Of a DNA stretch of 64,000 bases, positions 39,801 through 54,800 are shown piece by piece. Every line of letters starts with the position of its first letter. Position 1 is the first letter of the stretch. A model generated the notes under the pieces. It searched no databases, was not told the DNA's origin, and saw only the letters and a program-made list of their open reading frames with translations. Source of the stretch: Lepisosteus oculatus (taxonomy: Eukaryota > Chordata > Actinopteri > Semionotiformes > Lepisosteidae); NCBI RefSeq assembly GCF_040954835.1, contig NC_090698.1, forward strand, positions 21,511,501-21,575,500. The letters run 5' to 3'. Position numbers and translations under genes: made by a program.

Positions 39801-42800
39801 TAATAGAATTTAACACATCACATTAGAGAATATTGAAATTCTGAATGTGTTAATAAAGCCATGTCCATCCATTATATACTGTATGAGAGAAATACACTTT
39901 TTGAAGATTACGTTGTTATATTGCCTCTATTGCACAGACATTACCACCTTCCCATTGGTTGCAATCGTAGTGTTACTTTTATTTCAGACCATGGTGTGCA
40001 TGACATTCTACCCTTTTTTTTCTTTTCTGTTTCTTGCCATTGCCCTTTGCAAAGACTCATGGGAGGATTTCACAGATTTGCTGGAGCAAATGCAAATGCT
40101 TGATGAGTTTGAAGGTGCGTATCACAGCATCACCATCCAGCTCCTCCCATTCCAGCTTGCGCGCAGAGCTGCCATTTAGGGTGTAGATGGCTGATTGAGT
40201 TGCTATTCTGACTTGTCTTCCTCATGCTTATGAGCCAGGACCTGATGAACCTGCATGATTCCTTTGCATTTCATAGTATATCTTGTTCCATTTCCTCATG
40301 AAGCAAATCCCCCTTGCTCACACATAGTATACCATACCAAATTCTTTTATAATTGAACTATTTGTCATCAAGTTGACTTTTGATTAACTACATTGCATGA
40401 AACACCTGCAGTGAGCTTGGTCATTATTGGTTATTGTCTTAGGTTCTTGCCTCGTCTGGTGTAGTTAAATCATAGAGTAGTCTTTACATTTTAACATGTG
40501 AGTTTTCTCTGGGCTTATCTTATACATGTTTGCCTTTATAATTTGTTGGTTAAAATTGCACATCAGTGGTACTCTATATATTTATCTTCTATTTGTAACT
40601 CCTGTTACATGTATTGTGTTGTCTGTTGTCTTTTTAGGAATTCGGATTTTGTGAGGATATGGATTTTTAAATAAAAAAACAAAACTTCCATTTGAAGTCG
40701 ATAAATCTGGTATTTCCAATGTTTGAAGTCTAAAGTCCCTGTGTTATGAGTTTATCGTCAAAACTTAATAATATATTTTTGTTTTCAATATATTATTCAG
40801 ATGACTTATTACTCTGGATTTTTTTAATATGAAATACATTTGTGCATTTAGAGTATTGTTTTCAGTAGCCTTAAAATTAGCCATTCTTACATTTTTATTT
40901 AATTTTGACCCTGGATTCTAAATTCTAAAGGACTAATAAAGTCCCTTTTTAAGCATCCAAATGTTAGCCCTTATCCAAAAATGCATTCAAATAAGCAAGA
41001 GTGACAAAATTTGCTTGGATAGGTTAAATGTGCATTATTTCCACAAATTGGAAAATTACAGCTTCTTCCCCTACATTTATTCCAAGTCACTTTATGCCAA
41101 ATATGAGATAGGATTCAGTGTGTCGAAGAAAAATAAAGTATTGAAGCTCCTCACTCCAGTCTCTCTTCCTCCTGCTCTTTCTTCTAACCCCTCCATTTCT
41201 TAGGGTTTCCACTTTTTAAGGACACAGCTGGTTGCAGGACCTAGCTGATTATCAGTGGAAAATTCCAATTCCAAAGGTTGTTGAGCCATCTGGTCTCCTG
41301 CTGATTGATTAGGTTAAAACCAAGCTGTCAGTGGATCTTATCACCTTCTAGCTAGCAACGCAGATAATGCTGGGTGCCAGAGTAGATGTGGGACAAAAAG
41401 ACACCCATGAGGAGGTACAAATGGTAGTTGCATCCAAAATATGTTCAATACATTGTAGCACTCCTAAAATTAAAATAGTTATCAGTTATCCTAAAATTGA
41501 ATGCAGTTATTAGAAAGGACCTCCTCAGACCTCCTCAGAAAAAGATTCCTTGTTAGCTCTAATTTTGTCTTGTCTTAAACCGATTTTTCGTCATGAAGTT
41601 TGGTTTGGTGGCAGGTAATCGAAAATCTGCCTTACCAGACAACTACGTAGCCTTTTCTGTTTTGTCAGCCATTACAGCGACTTAAAACGGGGTTATTGTG
41701 TGTTCAAAACACTAGTACGCAAAAGAAAGACATACTGTCCAGCAGTCACCTAACTCTAGGTGGCTTAGATTTTGAAGATGGATTAACTGATTATTACAGG
41801 AGCTGAAGTTTCCTTTTTTAATAAAATAAGTTAGCAATTATTGTGCTCTGTACCCAAACAATTTGGAATCCAAAATTTCTCTCAGGTGTCAACTCATGAC
41901 TACGAAAACCCCAAACTGGTTGAGCCACTCAGGAGGTCCCATTACAAGACATTTTAACATTAAATCAATTTAATTTTGTTACACATCTCTTTATGATATC
42001 AGTTTTGTTTTTTTTTCAGTTTCAGAACATGTTTCTTATCTATAATCATGATTTTGATCAAATCCTCTATGAAAACAATGAAATAAAATTCAAGGACTTA
42101 ATAGATGATAGATGATAACATCCAGTAACTCTTTTCTTGTAGCTGGAAAATCTATAGGTTTAGTACATGGTACATATGAACATCCAGACAGAAGATCTTG
42201 CGAATCCATACTGTTGGAACATCATGTATCCAAATACTACTTTTAATATTAGTGTTACGGTTTTGTCCAGAAAATCTGTTTTCTTAGTGTTTTTTAATAT
42301 CTTTTTGTTTAAGTTTGGTATAATATTTAGTGTAATGTAATAACATAAAAAGACTCCTCTCATAAGCTGTCATGTTTGACTCCTTTAGTTCTTATAGAGA
42401 TCAGAGAATCTCCTTCAACTTTTTCTTGAAGTATCTCAGAGACTCTTTTTCACGTGTAATACGAGACTCGTCTAAAAAGTCATCCTGTCTTTAGTGTTAA
42501 ATGCACATCCTTAGTCCATGTCTATCAAGGACATAAGTGGGAATTATATCTATCAACATAGTAATTTGCATTAACTAACCTTTGAGGATTTTGCTTGTAT
42601 CAAGTTGTCCCACAGTCTCCTTTATTAACATATTTTATAACATAGAAAAACTGCACACAAAAATCTGAAAGAAGAAATAACCTTTGTTATTTTCGATGAC
42701 AGTAAACACTTATTTATTTATTGCATTTTTTTCTGATTAATAAATAGGTGATACTGGCAGTATTGTTGTTGTATAAGTTCATACAGTGTTGAAATGATAT

Positions 42801-45800
42801 GGAAAAGCTGTACGTCTGTAACTTGTATTAGTTCATGTTTTTTGCCAACTTAAAATAAAACTGACTTTTTTAATAAAGTGGGATTTTATTGTTATAATGA
42901 TCATTGTGCTTATGAAACGATCAAAAAGCAGTAAGATCATGCATACGATAAGAGGTAAGTTCATAAAGAACGGTTGTCATTTATAATAGCACAAGTCCTG
43001 TTAAGAGTTTTTCAATCACAGGAATTGTGAGGCCACTCAGCCATGATGAGATGTTTCTAATCATTGTAGTATGGTCAATTATTTGTGCTTCTGCTGTAGC
43101 CAGTGTCCGATTTTTAATTACATTTAAAAACATCTGTTATTCAGTCTGAAAATTTTTAAGTAGTGTAAGAAACTACAAAAGATAATAAATATATACATTT
43201 TATGTTTATCACAAGGAAGTATTTTCAGTTACTGTACTTCATTGGCATCAATGACTTCTTTTTTATTGCAGGCATGTTTTATTTTTAATTTGTACAAACA
43301 TAAATCTGTAGCTTTGTCTCTGCATTTAAAATGTCCCATATGGTCGGTGTTATAATGTTTAACCTTGTTCCTTTGCTCTTCTTTAGTCTGTTATGTAATT
43401 TTCTACATACTTAACTGTATTTCTTTATAGTCATGTCACTTAAATGACCTTGTTTTCACAGGTGTAAATGAATGAAGTACAATGGCTGCATTGAAGTCAG
43501 ACATACAGAATTCTTTTGGCCCATTGTCATTTCTAGGACATGGTGCCTTATGTCTAACTCTTTTCACCATTCTTCCTAGATCCCAAGGATCCTATTGCAA
43601 TCGAAAGGCTGAATTTGATGAATATGGCTAAATTGAGCATAAAGGGATTGATAGAGTCTGCGCTGAACCTTGGGCGAACACTGGACTCTGACTACGCTCC
43701 TCTTCAGCAGTTCTTTGTTGTGATGGAACACTGTCTAAAACACGGACTAAAAAGTATGATATTTTAAGTTATATATTATGTTAACAGGTTTATACAAACA
43801 GGGCCAAAGTAACACAGCTTTGAAAATAGTTGTGAAGCTGCTTTTTGTGCTGTGAAGTAAAGATTTCTCCCATTTTTTCCTCAACTGGGAGTGATATATT
43901 TTTGGACTGCTGCATTTTGCATTCAAAAAGTATTGAAATTTTGTCTTGAACTGTATTTTGATAATGGTGATGGAAAAGAGTGATTATTCTGAAATTGATC
44001 TTTGCTTTCCATCCATGGGTTTGATTTATGCATACAGTAGATATTTAACTAAGAATTGAAGATACACTCCCTGAAAACCAATCTAAAAACATTAAATGAA
44101 AAACATCTTGTGCAAAATGCTTTGTGGAGCTTGTTACAAGATGGTCTGGTGCTGCTGATCTTACACACTGAAGTTAGGACATTTCCTTTTTACCACATAG
44201 TTATTGGAGTTCATTTCTTTCGTTGTTTTTAGACCTTTTAGCCCCATTCTAATCTTTTCTAAAACTTAAGCAGTTTGTATTGGTTGAAATGAAGCATTCC
44301 TATACTTATGTAACAGTGGTAACATTGCTTGCAGCATTTTTTCCTCTATTCTTAATTGTCCATCTGTGGTGTTATTTTGAAAGCTTTTCATTTACCACAC
44401 AGTTGTATTTGAGAACATTTTGAACAAGTATACAAATTATTATACTTGTAGAAAAGGACATAAATGCTCAAAATACTTTGTGAATTTTTTTAGCAGTGGA
44501 AAGAATGCTCCTTTTGCCAGAGAGTGAAAGAGTGAAAGATGTTTTACATTTTTTTTGCTTCATTTTGTGATTCAAACTTTGAGAACTGAGTTCCAATGTA
44601 CTTATTTTTAAGTTGTTTAAAATTATTTTCAGAAGGAATACAGGTTTTTGTATTGTATTGAATTCATGCATACTATTTACCACATGACTTTCAATATGGT
44701 TTATTTTCTTGCAGCAAAGAAGACTTTTCTTGGACAGAATAAGTCTTTCTGGGGACCCCTGGAGTTGGTGGAAAAGTTAACCCCTGAAGCAGGTGAAATC
44801 ACAGCCAGTGTTAAGGATCTGCCTGGACTCAAGTAAGCAAAGCGATATTGTGGGCTGGCATGGTGCTGTTACTGGAACTGATTACATTTCACAGGCTTGT
44901 TCATAAAAAAGTTTTTTTGAAAATGCTCAGAGATGATGGCATACTAGGTATATGCTGGAATTAATACAAGTTATATGGTATTTGTGAAACACCGTGAGTT
45001 TAGCATTGTAGAAATCCCAAATCTATCCTGGTGCACTTTTCTCTGTCTACAGAGTACTGTAATGCAGAGAGCCAAAGAAAAGAGCAATGCACTAATCAGT
45101 TCTTTTCCTCTTAAATTTGAAAAATGTTCTGTAGCTCATGGTTAATGGTCTTTTTTAGTGTTCTGGTTTGACAAATTGCATTGGTTCTGGATTTCAGGGA
45201 AGCAAATGCTGTCCCCCGTTCGTTTGATAACTTCTAAAAATATATTTTGCATTCTTGCTGCCTATATAAATGTACATGTGGATACAGAAAATCAAGGGGA
45301 GGACAAGTAAGGTAGCTTAGGAAGAATGGACATCTTAAATCATTCTGTATTTAATTATCCTTATTCCGTCTTTTGTTTTAATCTTTCTCCTTAAATTAGC
45401 CTCCACTGCCATACATATCCAGGGTCTTCCTACTCTTGACAGCTGAATGTAGAATTTTGATAATGATCTTTTTCATCACGTTAAATTGTGAACATTTGGA
45501 TCTATTTTTTACATTTATAGCAATTCTTTCTGTTATTATAATATAATTGTTATTGTTCTAGAACTCCCATAGGCAGGGGAAGAGCCTGGCTCCGTCTTGC
45601 TTTAATGCAGAAAAAATTATCTGATTATATGAAGACTTTAATCAACAGAAAGGACCTTCTCAGGTAAACTGGATTTTTTTCCTCTTTGAAGAATTATTTC
45701 CTTAATACCCTAGATTTCATCTGCTTTACAGACTGCATATGTTTCATATTTTAGAACAACCCATAGTAACAAGTATAAGAATAACAAAAGAAGGGCTTAA

Positions 45801-48800
45801 AATGAGAGTAAGCCATGGGGCCCATTTTGCTTGTTAGTAATTTATTGATTAGGTAACTTATATCTGTTCAATCACACGTCCTAAGGAGTCATCTTAAACA
45901 ATATCCAGTTGGACATATAATGCTAAAAAAATATAATTCCTTTTGCAAAGAAGGTTTTTTTAAGTGCAAATTGAATACAAAGACAATGGTATAATGAAGT
46001 GTGAATTTTATTTAAATTTGGAATTGGAATGTAATTTCTTTTATATATAGTCTGAGTGATGTGTTTTATCTATACAAGCCACACACAGACCACTGGGCCT
46101 CTTTATACTACACATGAGAGACAGGACCTATTCATGCACCAAGCTCCATAGAGCCTTACAGGAGAGTCTGCACTAATTGGAGGAGCAGTATGACCCTTAT
46201 ATTTAATATATATTCTGGCAACAAAATGAAAATGAAACAAAAATTTCATTTCTACTTTCAGTGAATTCTACGAACCAAATGCACTGATGATGGAAGAAGA
46301 AGGAGCTGTGATCGCTGGACTTTTAGTGGGGCTAAATGTGATTGATGCAAACCTTTGCATGAAGGGAGAAGATCTAGATTCTCAGGTGCACTCCTTTTTG
46401 AATATATGTAGTGTGTGGAGCACTTTTAAGCTTTAGGTTGTTTAATTGCTTGAAGGGGGCTTGAAGGTGTAGTGGTTAGTGTTATTGTCTTACAGCTGTT
46501 GGATCCTGGGTTTGTTTGCCTTCTGTGTGGAGTTTTGTATGTTTTAACTGATACATTTTTTTCCTCCTCAAATCCTAAGCACGTAGTGGCTAAGTTAGTG
46601 AAATAGAAGTATTTGAAGTTCAAATTTTAATTGCATTCTTTTTCTGCAGGTTGGCGTTATAGATTTTTCTATGTATTTAAAAGATGGAGGACACAGCAGT
46701 AAGAGCACTGAAGGGTAAGGCTGTACACATGTCTAAAGTATATTATAGGTGGAATTTATCTATTAACACCCTGTGCAGCCTTCACTGAAGTTGTGGAATT
46801 TATTTGTCAGCTTCAGTGAGTTAGCCTGATCTTTTTGAAAGAAAATAATTTATATTGTTATATAAATGTTAGTACAGGAGGTAACAGATAAAATTCAGTC
46901 AGTCCTGACACCAGCTTGAATACAAGCAAAATATGTAAATTAAATAAGTCCCTTACAGCTTGGACAACACAGTACAGTATGATTGGTTATACAAAACTAA
47001 AACATGAATTAATATTTACTTAATTTGTCCAGCTTTCCAAACCAAGGTACTCACATTGACAAACTGTAATACACTTAGATGTAAACGCAGACCTTTGTAA
47101 AACTGTATTTGGATGGATTCTTCAAAAACAAATGGATGACAAACTATTCCTGCCAATTTTAAATTAGAAATATTTCAGCAAACTTAAAACATACGGATCC
47201 TGTATCCATATTTAAGCTCTTTAGTATCCAGCGCTTGACAGGGTTTGCACTGCAGTGCATCAGCAGTGCAGACCAAGGTTGGGCTTTTCTTGTCCCTTCT
47301 TTTCTATCTATCTTTGTGGACTATAGTTGGTCACTTGAACTTGGATGTCAAGTTCCAAGGAGTTCCAGTCTTGAAGGTGGTCTGAAATCTGGGGGTTCCC
47401 TCATTTTGGGACAGTTTATCTGGTCAGATAGCTATGCATTGCATGAACACAAGACTAGCAAGTCAGATAAAACCAGGGCATCTCTCCAAGACAAGAGACA
47501 ATTGAAAATATCCATTATGCATTATACCCAACATATATCAATATCAAAATATGCTCACAGTCCTGTTATTTTCCCTTTATATTTTAGAGATGGGCAGATT
47601 ACAGCAATTCTCGACCAGAAGAATTATGTGGAAGAACTTAACAGACACCTCAGGTATCAGCATTTTTGTTAGAATACTCTGAAAATGAAGTGAATCTGAA
47701 AATTTATACAATGGATTTTTAATTGCAAGGAGTTGACTAAGATCTATTTTTTGTTTCTCTGGTCTACTTCATATTCAACAGCGCTTCAGTGAATAACCTG
47801 CAAGCAAAAGTGGATGCTCTAGAGAAATCAAATACAAAACTAACAGAAGAGGTTTGTATTTATTTTGAGTTTGTTCATATATTTTAATGTAAACGTTTTT
47901 AGTTTTTTTTTAAATCAGCCATGGTTTCTCAGTCAAGCATTTGAAAACTGAAAGTTTAAGTTTTGTCCTAAATTATTTTATTATCTTAGGTTAGGCCCAC
48001 ACATGCCTTTTCTCTGAGATTTTTTTGTCCTGTCTAGATTTTCTGGCTGGATTAGCATGCATGTACACCTCCCAGTAGTTCAACCAAAACATCCCTGTCT
48101 GTTTCATTTTGGTCAGTTGGCAGTGGCAAACAACAGGATCATAACCATGCAAGAAGAGGTAGAACGAGTTAAGGAGGAGAGTTCCTATCTTCTGGAGTCA
48201 AACCGTAAGGTAGGTTTGGAGTCTTTGTGAAGCAAGCAGTTAACACTTGTTCATTAAGCCAGGGCCAGGCTCTAGTATCCTAAACGCACCCCTACATGCA
48301 TTCTAAGCATATTTTGTAAATTCATCTTACAACAAGTCATTTGTTCAATAGGTTTTAGTACAAAATTTGATTTTTTTCTATCGTAATCCTAGCCTCGTCC
48401 AGTAAGCTTAAGTGACACTAGTAAGAGCCATGCTGTTCCTCCAGTAGGTTCTGTCTCTCACTGTGGAGCTTGCTATGTAGTAGTGCACCAGATTTCAGTG
48501 TCCTTAATATGGGGGGGTTTGTGGAACAGGTTTATGGGCTGTCAGGACAAGGATTGGAAACCATGCTTTAAATGCATAATTAAATCCAAGCATTAATTGA
48601 TATGTATTGAAGTGCTTATCAGTGCTTATCAGGTCTTTTATGTTTGTGATTTTCCTAGGTGTCTAAAGTGGATGGGAGTGCTGATGGACAGGTATTAGGT
48701 GAAACACGGAAACAGCTCAAGGAAGAAACCCAGCTTCGTCTGGTATGCCTGATTGCATATATGTTAATGTGGCACCACACCTATTTGAGTCATTGCTTCC

Positions 48801-51800
48801 TTTTTTCTGATAGAAGCTCTTTAAAAAATTGCTTTTACATTGGGCAGTGAAAGTATATTTAACTCTTCAGTGTAGAAAGTCAAATTAGAGGCATCCATGC
48901 AGTAATTTACTGTACAAAATGTTATAACACCTGAAACTGACCCTCTCGCAATGAGTTGTCTGAATACTGCCAACTTCCAGAAGTCTTGGTGGTATTCATA
49001 CAGCATGACTGACAGCACAGAAAAGTCAGTTGGTTGATGTCAGCTGGATGAAGTCCAGACTCAACCAGAAATTCAGACTCAACCAGAGCGTGCATCACTT
49101 CTGACTGAGACACTTAGTCTCCTTTTTTACCTTTGCTTTAAATTATTTACTATTACGTAACTCATACATTTGGTTCAGATAACCTGGTATTTTAGTTGTA
49201 AGCTGGTGTAGCAGGTTCATTAGTTTATTTTTAACAAAATTTACAAGCAATGCTCAAGCATCAAAAAGTGATTTGCTTATGCTAAGCATAAAGCACCAAA
49301 CATATGAATGCATGTGAAATTTGTTCTTCTTGCTTAAACAACATAAAAGGTGATATGACCCTATAAGGAAAACCTGATCCATCAGATAGTCTCCTGCACA
49401 CTCTCACTTAAACAGTGGTTTTGTAGCTTCTATTGCGACCAAACCCACAATGAAGAATAGACAGCATTTGGATGGAATGTGACAAAAAAATAGGGCATAA
49501 GGAAGCTAAATGAAGATTATCAGGGCCCTAGCTTAAGGTTTTTCCTTGTAATTAGGATGTGGAGAAAGAGCTGGAAGTGCAGATTGGAATGAAGCAGGAG
49601 ATGGAGTTGTCCATGAAGATGCTGGAGAAAGACATCTGCGAAAAGCAGGATGCTCTGGTGGCTCTCAGACAGCAGCTGGATGACCTCAGGACACTCAATC
49701 ATGAGCTTTCTCATAAGTCACAGGTATAGTATAAGGGTATAAGAACAAATGAGACAAGCCCATCCTGGCCATTGCTAGTGTGGAGGGAAATAAGAGTTAA
49801 CAAATAGTTCTGATTATTTTGATGAAATTAAAAAAAGCTGTTATTTATTTCTTCTAATTTGTAATGAAGTTAAGGAAGACAATCCAGTCATCTTTTTGTA
49901 CAACAGTCGTTTAAAGAGGTTTTTAAGTTCTTTGTGAGGATTCTAAATATTCTTAGGTTAAAATGTTATTGAATGGAAAAGAGATACAGTATAAAATTGC
50001 ATTTTTGTTTTAATAAAATTGATTTGATGATTGATCCTTTGGTTGTAAGCTAGCTATCCTGATGAGTATCCCCGTAAGCTGGAGCAACCAGAGGAACATT
50101 GTAGCTGAAAATTGTTAGACATTAATTTAAGGATAAAGAAAACAGGAAGTGTGTGTTCTTATTTTATATGTACTGATGTACTGTATGATGCAGTCAGGGA
50201 TAAGTGTTATTTGGGGTGAAGATAGGTGTAATCTCTAAAGCTGGCTGTGAAATGATGCAGAGAAATGTAGCAGTATCCGTTTTAGAAATGTATTATAACA
50301 GAATAGAATAAATATTCTAAACTGAAGAGAATTGTGATTAACATTCATAGTCAGCTATGTGGCAAGTATCCTAATTTTTGTTTTAAAGTGAAATGTTTTT
50401 TTGATTTGCCCTTGTTAAATATTAAATCAAAGCCCCAGCTCATCTGCCTAAAGTAAATTCTGAAACCAGCATATGGTGATGACTTCCTGTTTACTGGAGT
50501 TTGCGGCTTCTAGCCATTGGACAGCTGCCATTTGAAATTTATGGGTGTGTCAGAGTTGAGATATAATTCCTAGATTGTCCCATGTTATAAATCAGACTTC
50601 ATGTTATCATATCCATTTTATTTTTGCTTAGAGCTCTGACACTGCTCTAAAACAGAAGAGTGACATTATCAGCCGTTTAGAAGAAAAAGCAAACCAGATG
50701 GCTGGAACAATTAAAGTACTTGAACAGAGGTAAGAAAAAAGGAACATGTGCTTCCTCAGGGCAATTTTGCAAAGCATCTCTTGATATTTTGCAAATATCG
50801 ATAATTAATAAAGCCAGTATTCTAACTGCTGGATTTGTGCGTTGTTTGACAAACAAATAGAGGATCATGTCAGGGTTATATCAGTAGTTAGCCAGACTTA
50901 CTGATATGAATATGTTTTGTGTAATACTAAAAAATCAAACTGATTTTAAATGACAACTTAGGGACCCTTGCACCATTTTTACGTAAAGTGTCCTCTTCTA
51001 TTTAAACATATTTTTGAAACAGCTTTCAATAAATACCTGTTTGGTAATAACACATTGTTGCGTAGTTCCCTAAGGATTAAACCACCAGTTAGGGAGATAA
51101 AAGTGATCAAGAATTGCAGTATCCCACAGCTTTTATTCCACTTTTGGGCACAATTTCCTAATTGATTCAATTATTTGGATAAGAAGCAGAATCTCCTGTG
51201 ATGTAGGCTCTGATCGGTTGCTATTGTAAAGCTGCCCATCTCTGATTTAGATTTGCCTTAGCAGTGTGTTGCTGAGTCAGATTCTAAAGATCTTTGGGTA
51301 AATATGTGTCTATTGTACACCTATGTGTATTTGAGATTTGTATTTTGTTTCCTTTGAGTTACAAAACCCACTTCTGAAGGACTTGGTGGTTCTCCTGTCC
51401 TGTAATAACAACTGTTCTCCTGTTCTGTCTCTTATTGTTTTGTTCCATCACTTCATTTTCATCCTCTTCATTGCTTATTCTTTTGTGTTTTCCAAAAAGT
51501 GAAAAGGATATGGTGAAACAGGCCAGAAACCTAAATTCTGCTGCAGGCAAACTCCTCCCGAAACAGCATTAGGCTGTAACCTAAATGATGAACCATTTCG
51601 TAAATCTGCAAATGACTGAATTTAAACCCCATGTAATATAGATATGACAAAGCCAGAAAAATAATCTCAAGGTTAAACGTGGATCATAACTGTTACTTTT
51701 CTTATCATCTGTAAAATAAATCTCCTTGAATCTTCTTAGGTAACTTTTTCCTATCATCTGCTTTAATCATGAAGTGGCAACTTAAAATCAGTCCCTTTTC

Positions 51801-54800
51801 CTCTGTTTCCTTTTGTTTTGCGCCAAACACTGTTTCCAGTTTATAGAGTAAATGCAGTGAAATTTTGAGGTCCTAGACATCTGAATTTTCTCTGTCAGTA
51901 CAGTTTAACCTTAGACTGCCTCCTCTTTTGCCTTCATATGTTTTTATAACGTGAGAATTCTTTCTAGCGCTTTGTAGGAAAGGAAGTAAACTCTTGATGG
52001 TGGATTTATCTGACGCTGTGTGCGTGTGGCCTCGTCGGCATTGTGGTTCAGGAGCCAGTTGGAGTTTTGCATTTGTAAACAGATCAATAAAAACAGAACA
52101 GATGTGAACTAACAAGTAGTTGTACCAACCAGATGGAATGTTTTGGAGTATATGCACAAGACCTTTTTAAAATGTTTATAAAATGCTGACTTTGGCTGAT
52201 AATGCTTGCAAAATCAAAGATGTGTTAGTTGTGTAAGGTAAATTTGGAAGCTATGGTGATCTGCACCACAAAGGGGCATAATGATTGTTTTTTAACAATA
52301 TTGAATACAGTTTGTATTCAAAAAGTTTTTTTTTTCTTTTATAAGCATTTAAACCTGTCAGCCACTTAGAAATAGCTTACCAATACATTTTTCATTTCAT
52401 CGCAGCAAATTTAACCATTTTCAAATCTAAAGGCTTTTTCTTGTATAACAGTTGGGTCCCAGCAGTTTGGAGGAGTGGTCAGGGCTCTGTTTCCAGAGGT
52501 TGGGAAATTGTGGGTTTTCCCCACAATCCCAGATTAGATGAGATCCCAGATGAGGCAAAGCTGTTGTGCCCCTGATCAATGTGTTTGATCCAGCTTGCTC
52601 TAGTAAAAGGCCTTCTATATTATAATTTATGTTCACAACACTAGGGTCCTTATATTCCTATAGGAAGCCAAGCAGCTAAGTGTTTTGAATACTGGGCCCA
52701 TAAAGGTTGTTTGGCTTTGGAGCAAAACAAGTCTAATTAAAACAAAGCGTTGGATGTCATATGCCTGCCTGGGGTTTGCAAAGGAAGTATGTGCCTGAAC
52801 TGCATAGTTAGCTGGTAGCATCAGTACGATCTGGAGAAAGAAATTAATCTAGTTTTTAAGACAATAAAACTGATAGTTGCATTACATAACCATAAACAAT
52901 CCACAACAATATGTAAGGATTTCTTGTCTGTATGAAAGTCATGGATGGGCTGGTTATTTATATGCAGCATTTGAAAGACGTGGAAATGTATGTTGATCTA
53001 ACCTAGGTGTAAACTGTAGTAAGAAATAGCATAATAAAAGACATTTAAAAAACAATCTGCCTGGTTCACATTCTTTTGACAGATCCCCTCCATCTTTCTC
53101 ACAGTCCTTTACTTTTATTTCAACTCTCATTTGGGTTCTTCTGTTTTTATTTTTAAAATGGATCTTCCTCCCCACCATGACTTTAGTTTTTTACCACAAG
53201 TTCATCTGGCTCAAATCCAGATCGCGTCAAGCAGAGAGGGAACGGGATTTAGCAGAAGAGGCCAACCGGCTGTTCAAGAAGGAGTTTGGGGACAAAATTG
53301 AGAGCCTGCAGCTTGAGATCGAGCAGCTGAGAAAGCAGAGGTATGCAACACCTTTCACTGGTGAGCCTGGAGCCAGGAGGTTCTTGGTATTCCAGGTCTG
53401 TTAATCCTACCAAAACCTTATTGGAATTTAAAACCTGCTGTATTATATCAGCACAGTACATGTGACCATTAGCACATTCCTCACTGTGGGTTTTTGTACA
53501 ATGTATTAAATAATCAGTTTATACAGGCCCTGCAAAGGACCAGCCTTCATTATATTATTTTTAACATTTATTTTTCTCCAAGGTCTCAGCTCTTAATCAC
53601 TTTCCAAGGTTTCTGTTCTCTGGTCTCAACCCTTCCCACTTTTAGTGGCTGTGTGGACCATACCAAGTTGAATACTTTTGCCTTTCTCACAAAGAGAAGC
53701 CTGTAGATTTATACTTTTTCCTATATTTGTTCCCTCTCAATTCTCTTTAAAAATAACAAGACACACCCTCGCTTAGTAGTTGCACACAAATAGTTACAAA
53801 ATACTTACCCCCCTGTCTTTTTACTGCACGTCTTTATATCTACAGTATATCGTCTATTTAGTGGAGACTGGTTGCAATCAAATAACTGTATATTCAGAAA
53901 TAAATGAGGCAGAATTTGATAGATCTGTTTTATTGTAACTTAATCTTAAACTTTCATGGTTGGGGAAACTTGAACACTGTAATTACCTAGCATGTTTATT
54001 AATTAAATGCACAATTGTACTTAATTATTGTACCACCATATTAACAGCATACCAACAGCAGAAGAAATAACCAAAGGTTTTAATGAAATCACAGATATTT
54101 CTTTTTTACCTCTTCAGTTACAGGAAGAGAGTGATATCAGGATTTAGAGGGCAGCAATTAGAAACAAGTTTTATAAGGCACACTGGAGAAGTGGGAATGC
54201 AGGCAGTGGGTGTGTATGAACTTTTGCTTTCAATTTGAAACCAATAGGAATGTTCATTTATGTTATCCTTCAGTTTTCTTAAACCTTCTAAAAGATTGAA
54301 AACTAAATGTAGTCTTATGTAGTAGTAACTTTTTAATGTTTTTGAAATACAGAACCTATGCATTTATGCTATGTACATAAACTCATTAAGACAATCTCCT
54401 AGGTAAAACATGCACTTTATTCAAAACGTGTATTTACTTAAAATGTATAAAACAAGATCATTGCAACTTTTCATTTTATATCCAAAGAATGAAAATCGGG
54501 TTGGTTTTGATATAATCTGCGTCAAACAGAAGCTCTGAAGCGATAGAGTTTGGAGCCCTGGTACATTTGTGTCAGATGCACTGCAGATCACTTTTGTTTA
54601 TGATGGATTATTTGAAGTTTCTCTCATTAATTAATAGGAAAGATGTTTTCTCCATTTGCTGCACATTTTAATGTGTCTTTTATCACGACCCTAGGCAGGG
54701 GGTACTTAAAGTTTATGAAAAACATCTTTCAAGAACATTTAGAGCTAATTAGGATTTTTTCCTTCATTTGCTCTTAAAATATGTTCTTTATTGACATAAG

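Larger units (their letters stand above)
34415..43579 (+). other. RUFY3: RUFY3 intron between exon B and the first shared exon
   Basis: About 9.2 kb. It contains the 60-nt cassette exon (40055-40114), a SINE (38541-38870), a (TA)-rich microsatellite near 38096-38122 and a possible conserved block at about 37200-37450. No other exon is supported; one exon-like segment at 34566-34633 breaks the frame. Confidence 0.5.

Noticed and set aside
47235-47672. 145-codon open frame as a separate gene
   Set aside because: Only its end (47588-47653) is a real RUFY3 exon; the rest is intron read through upstream of the acceptor.
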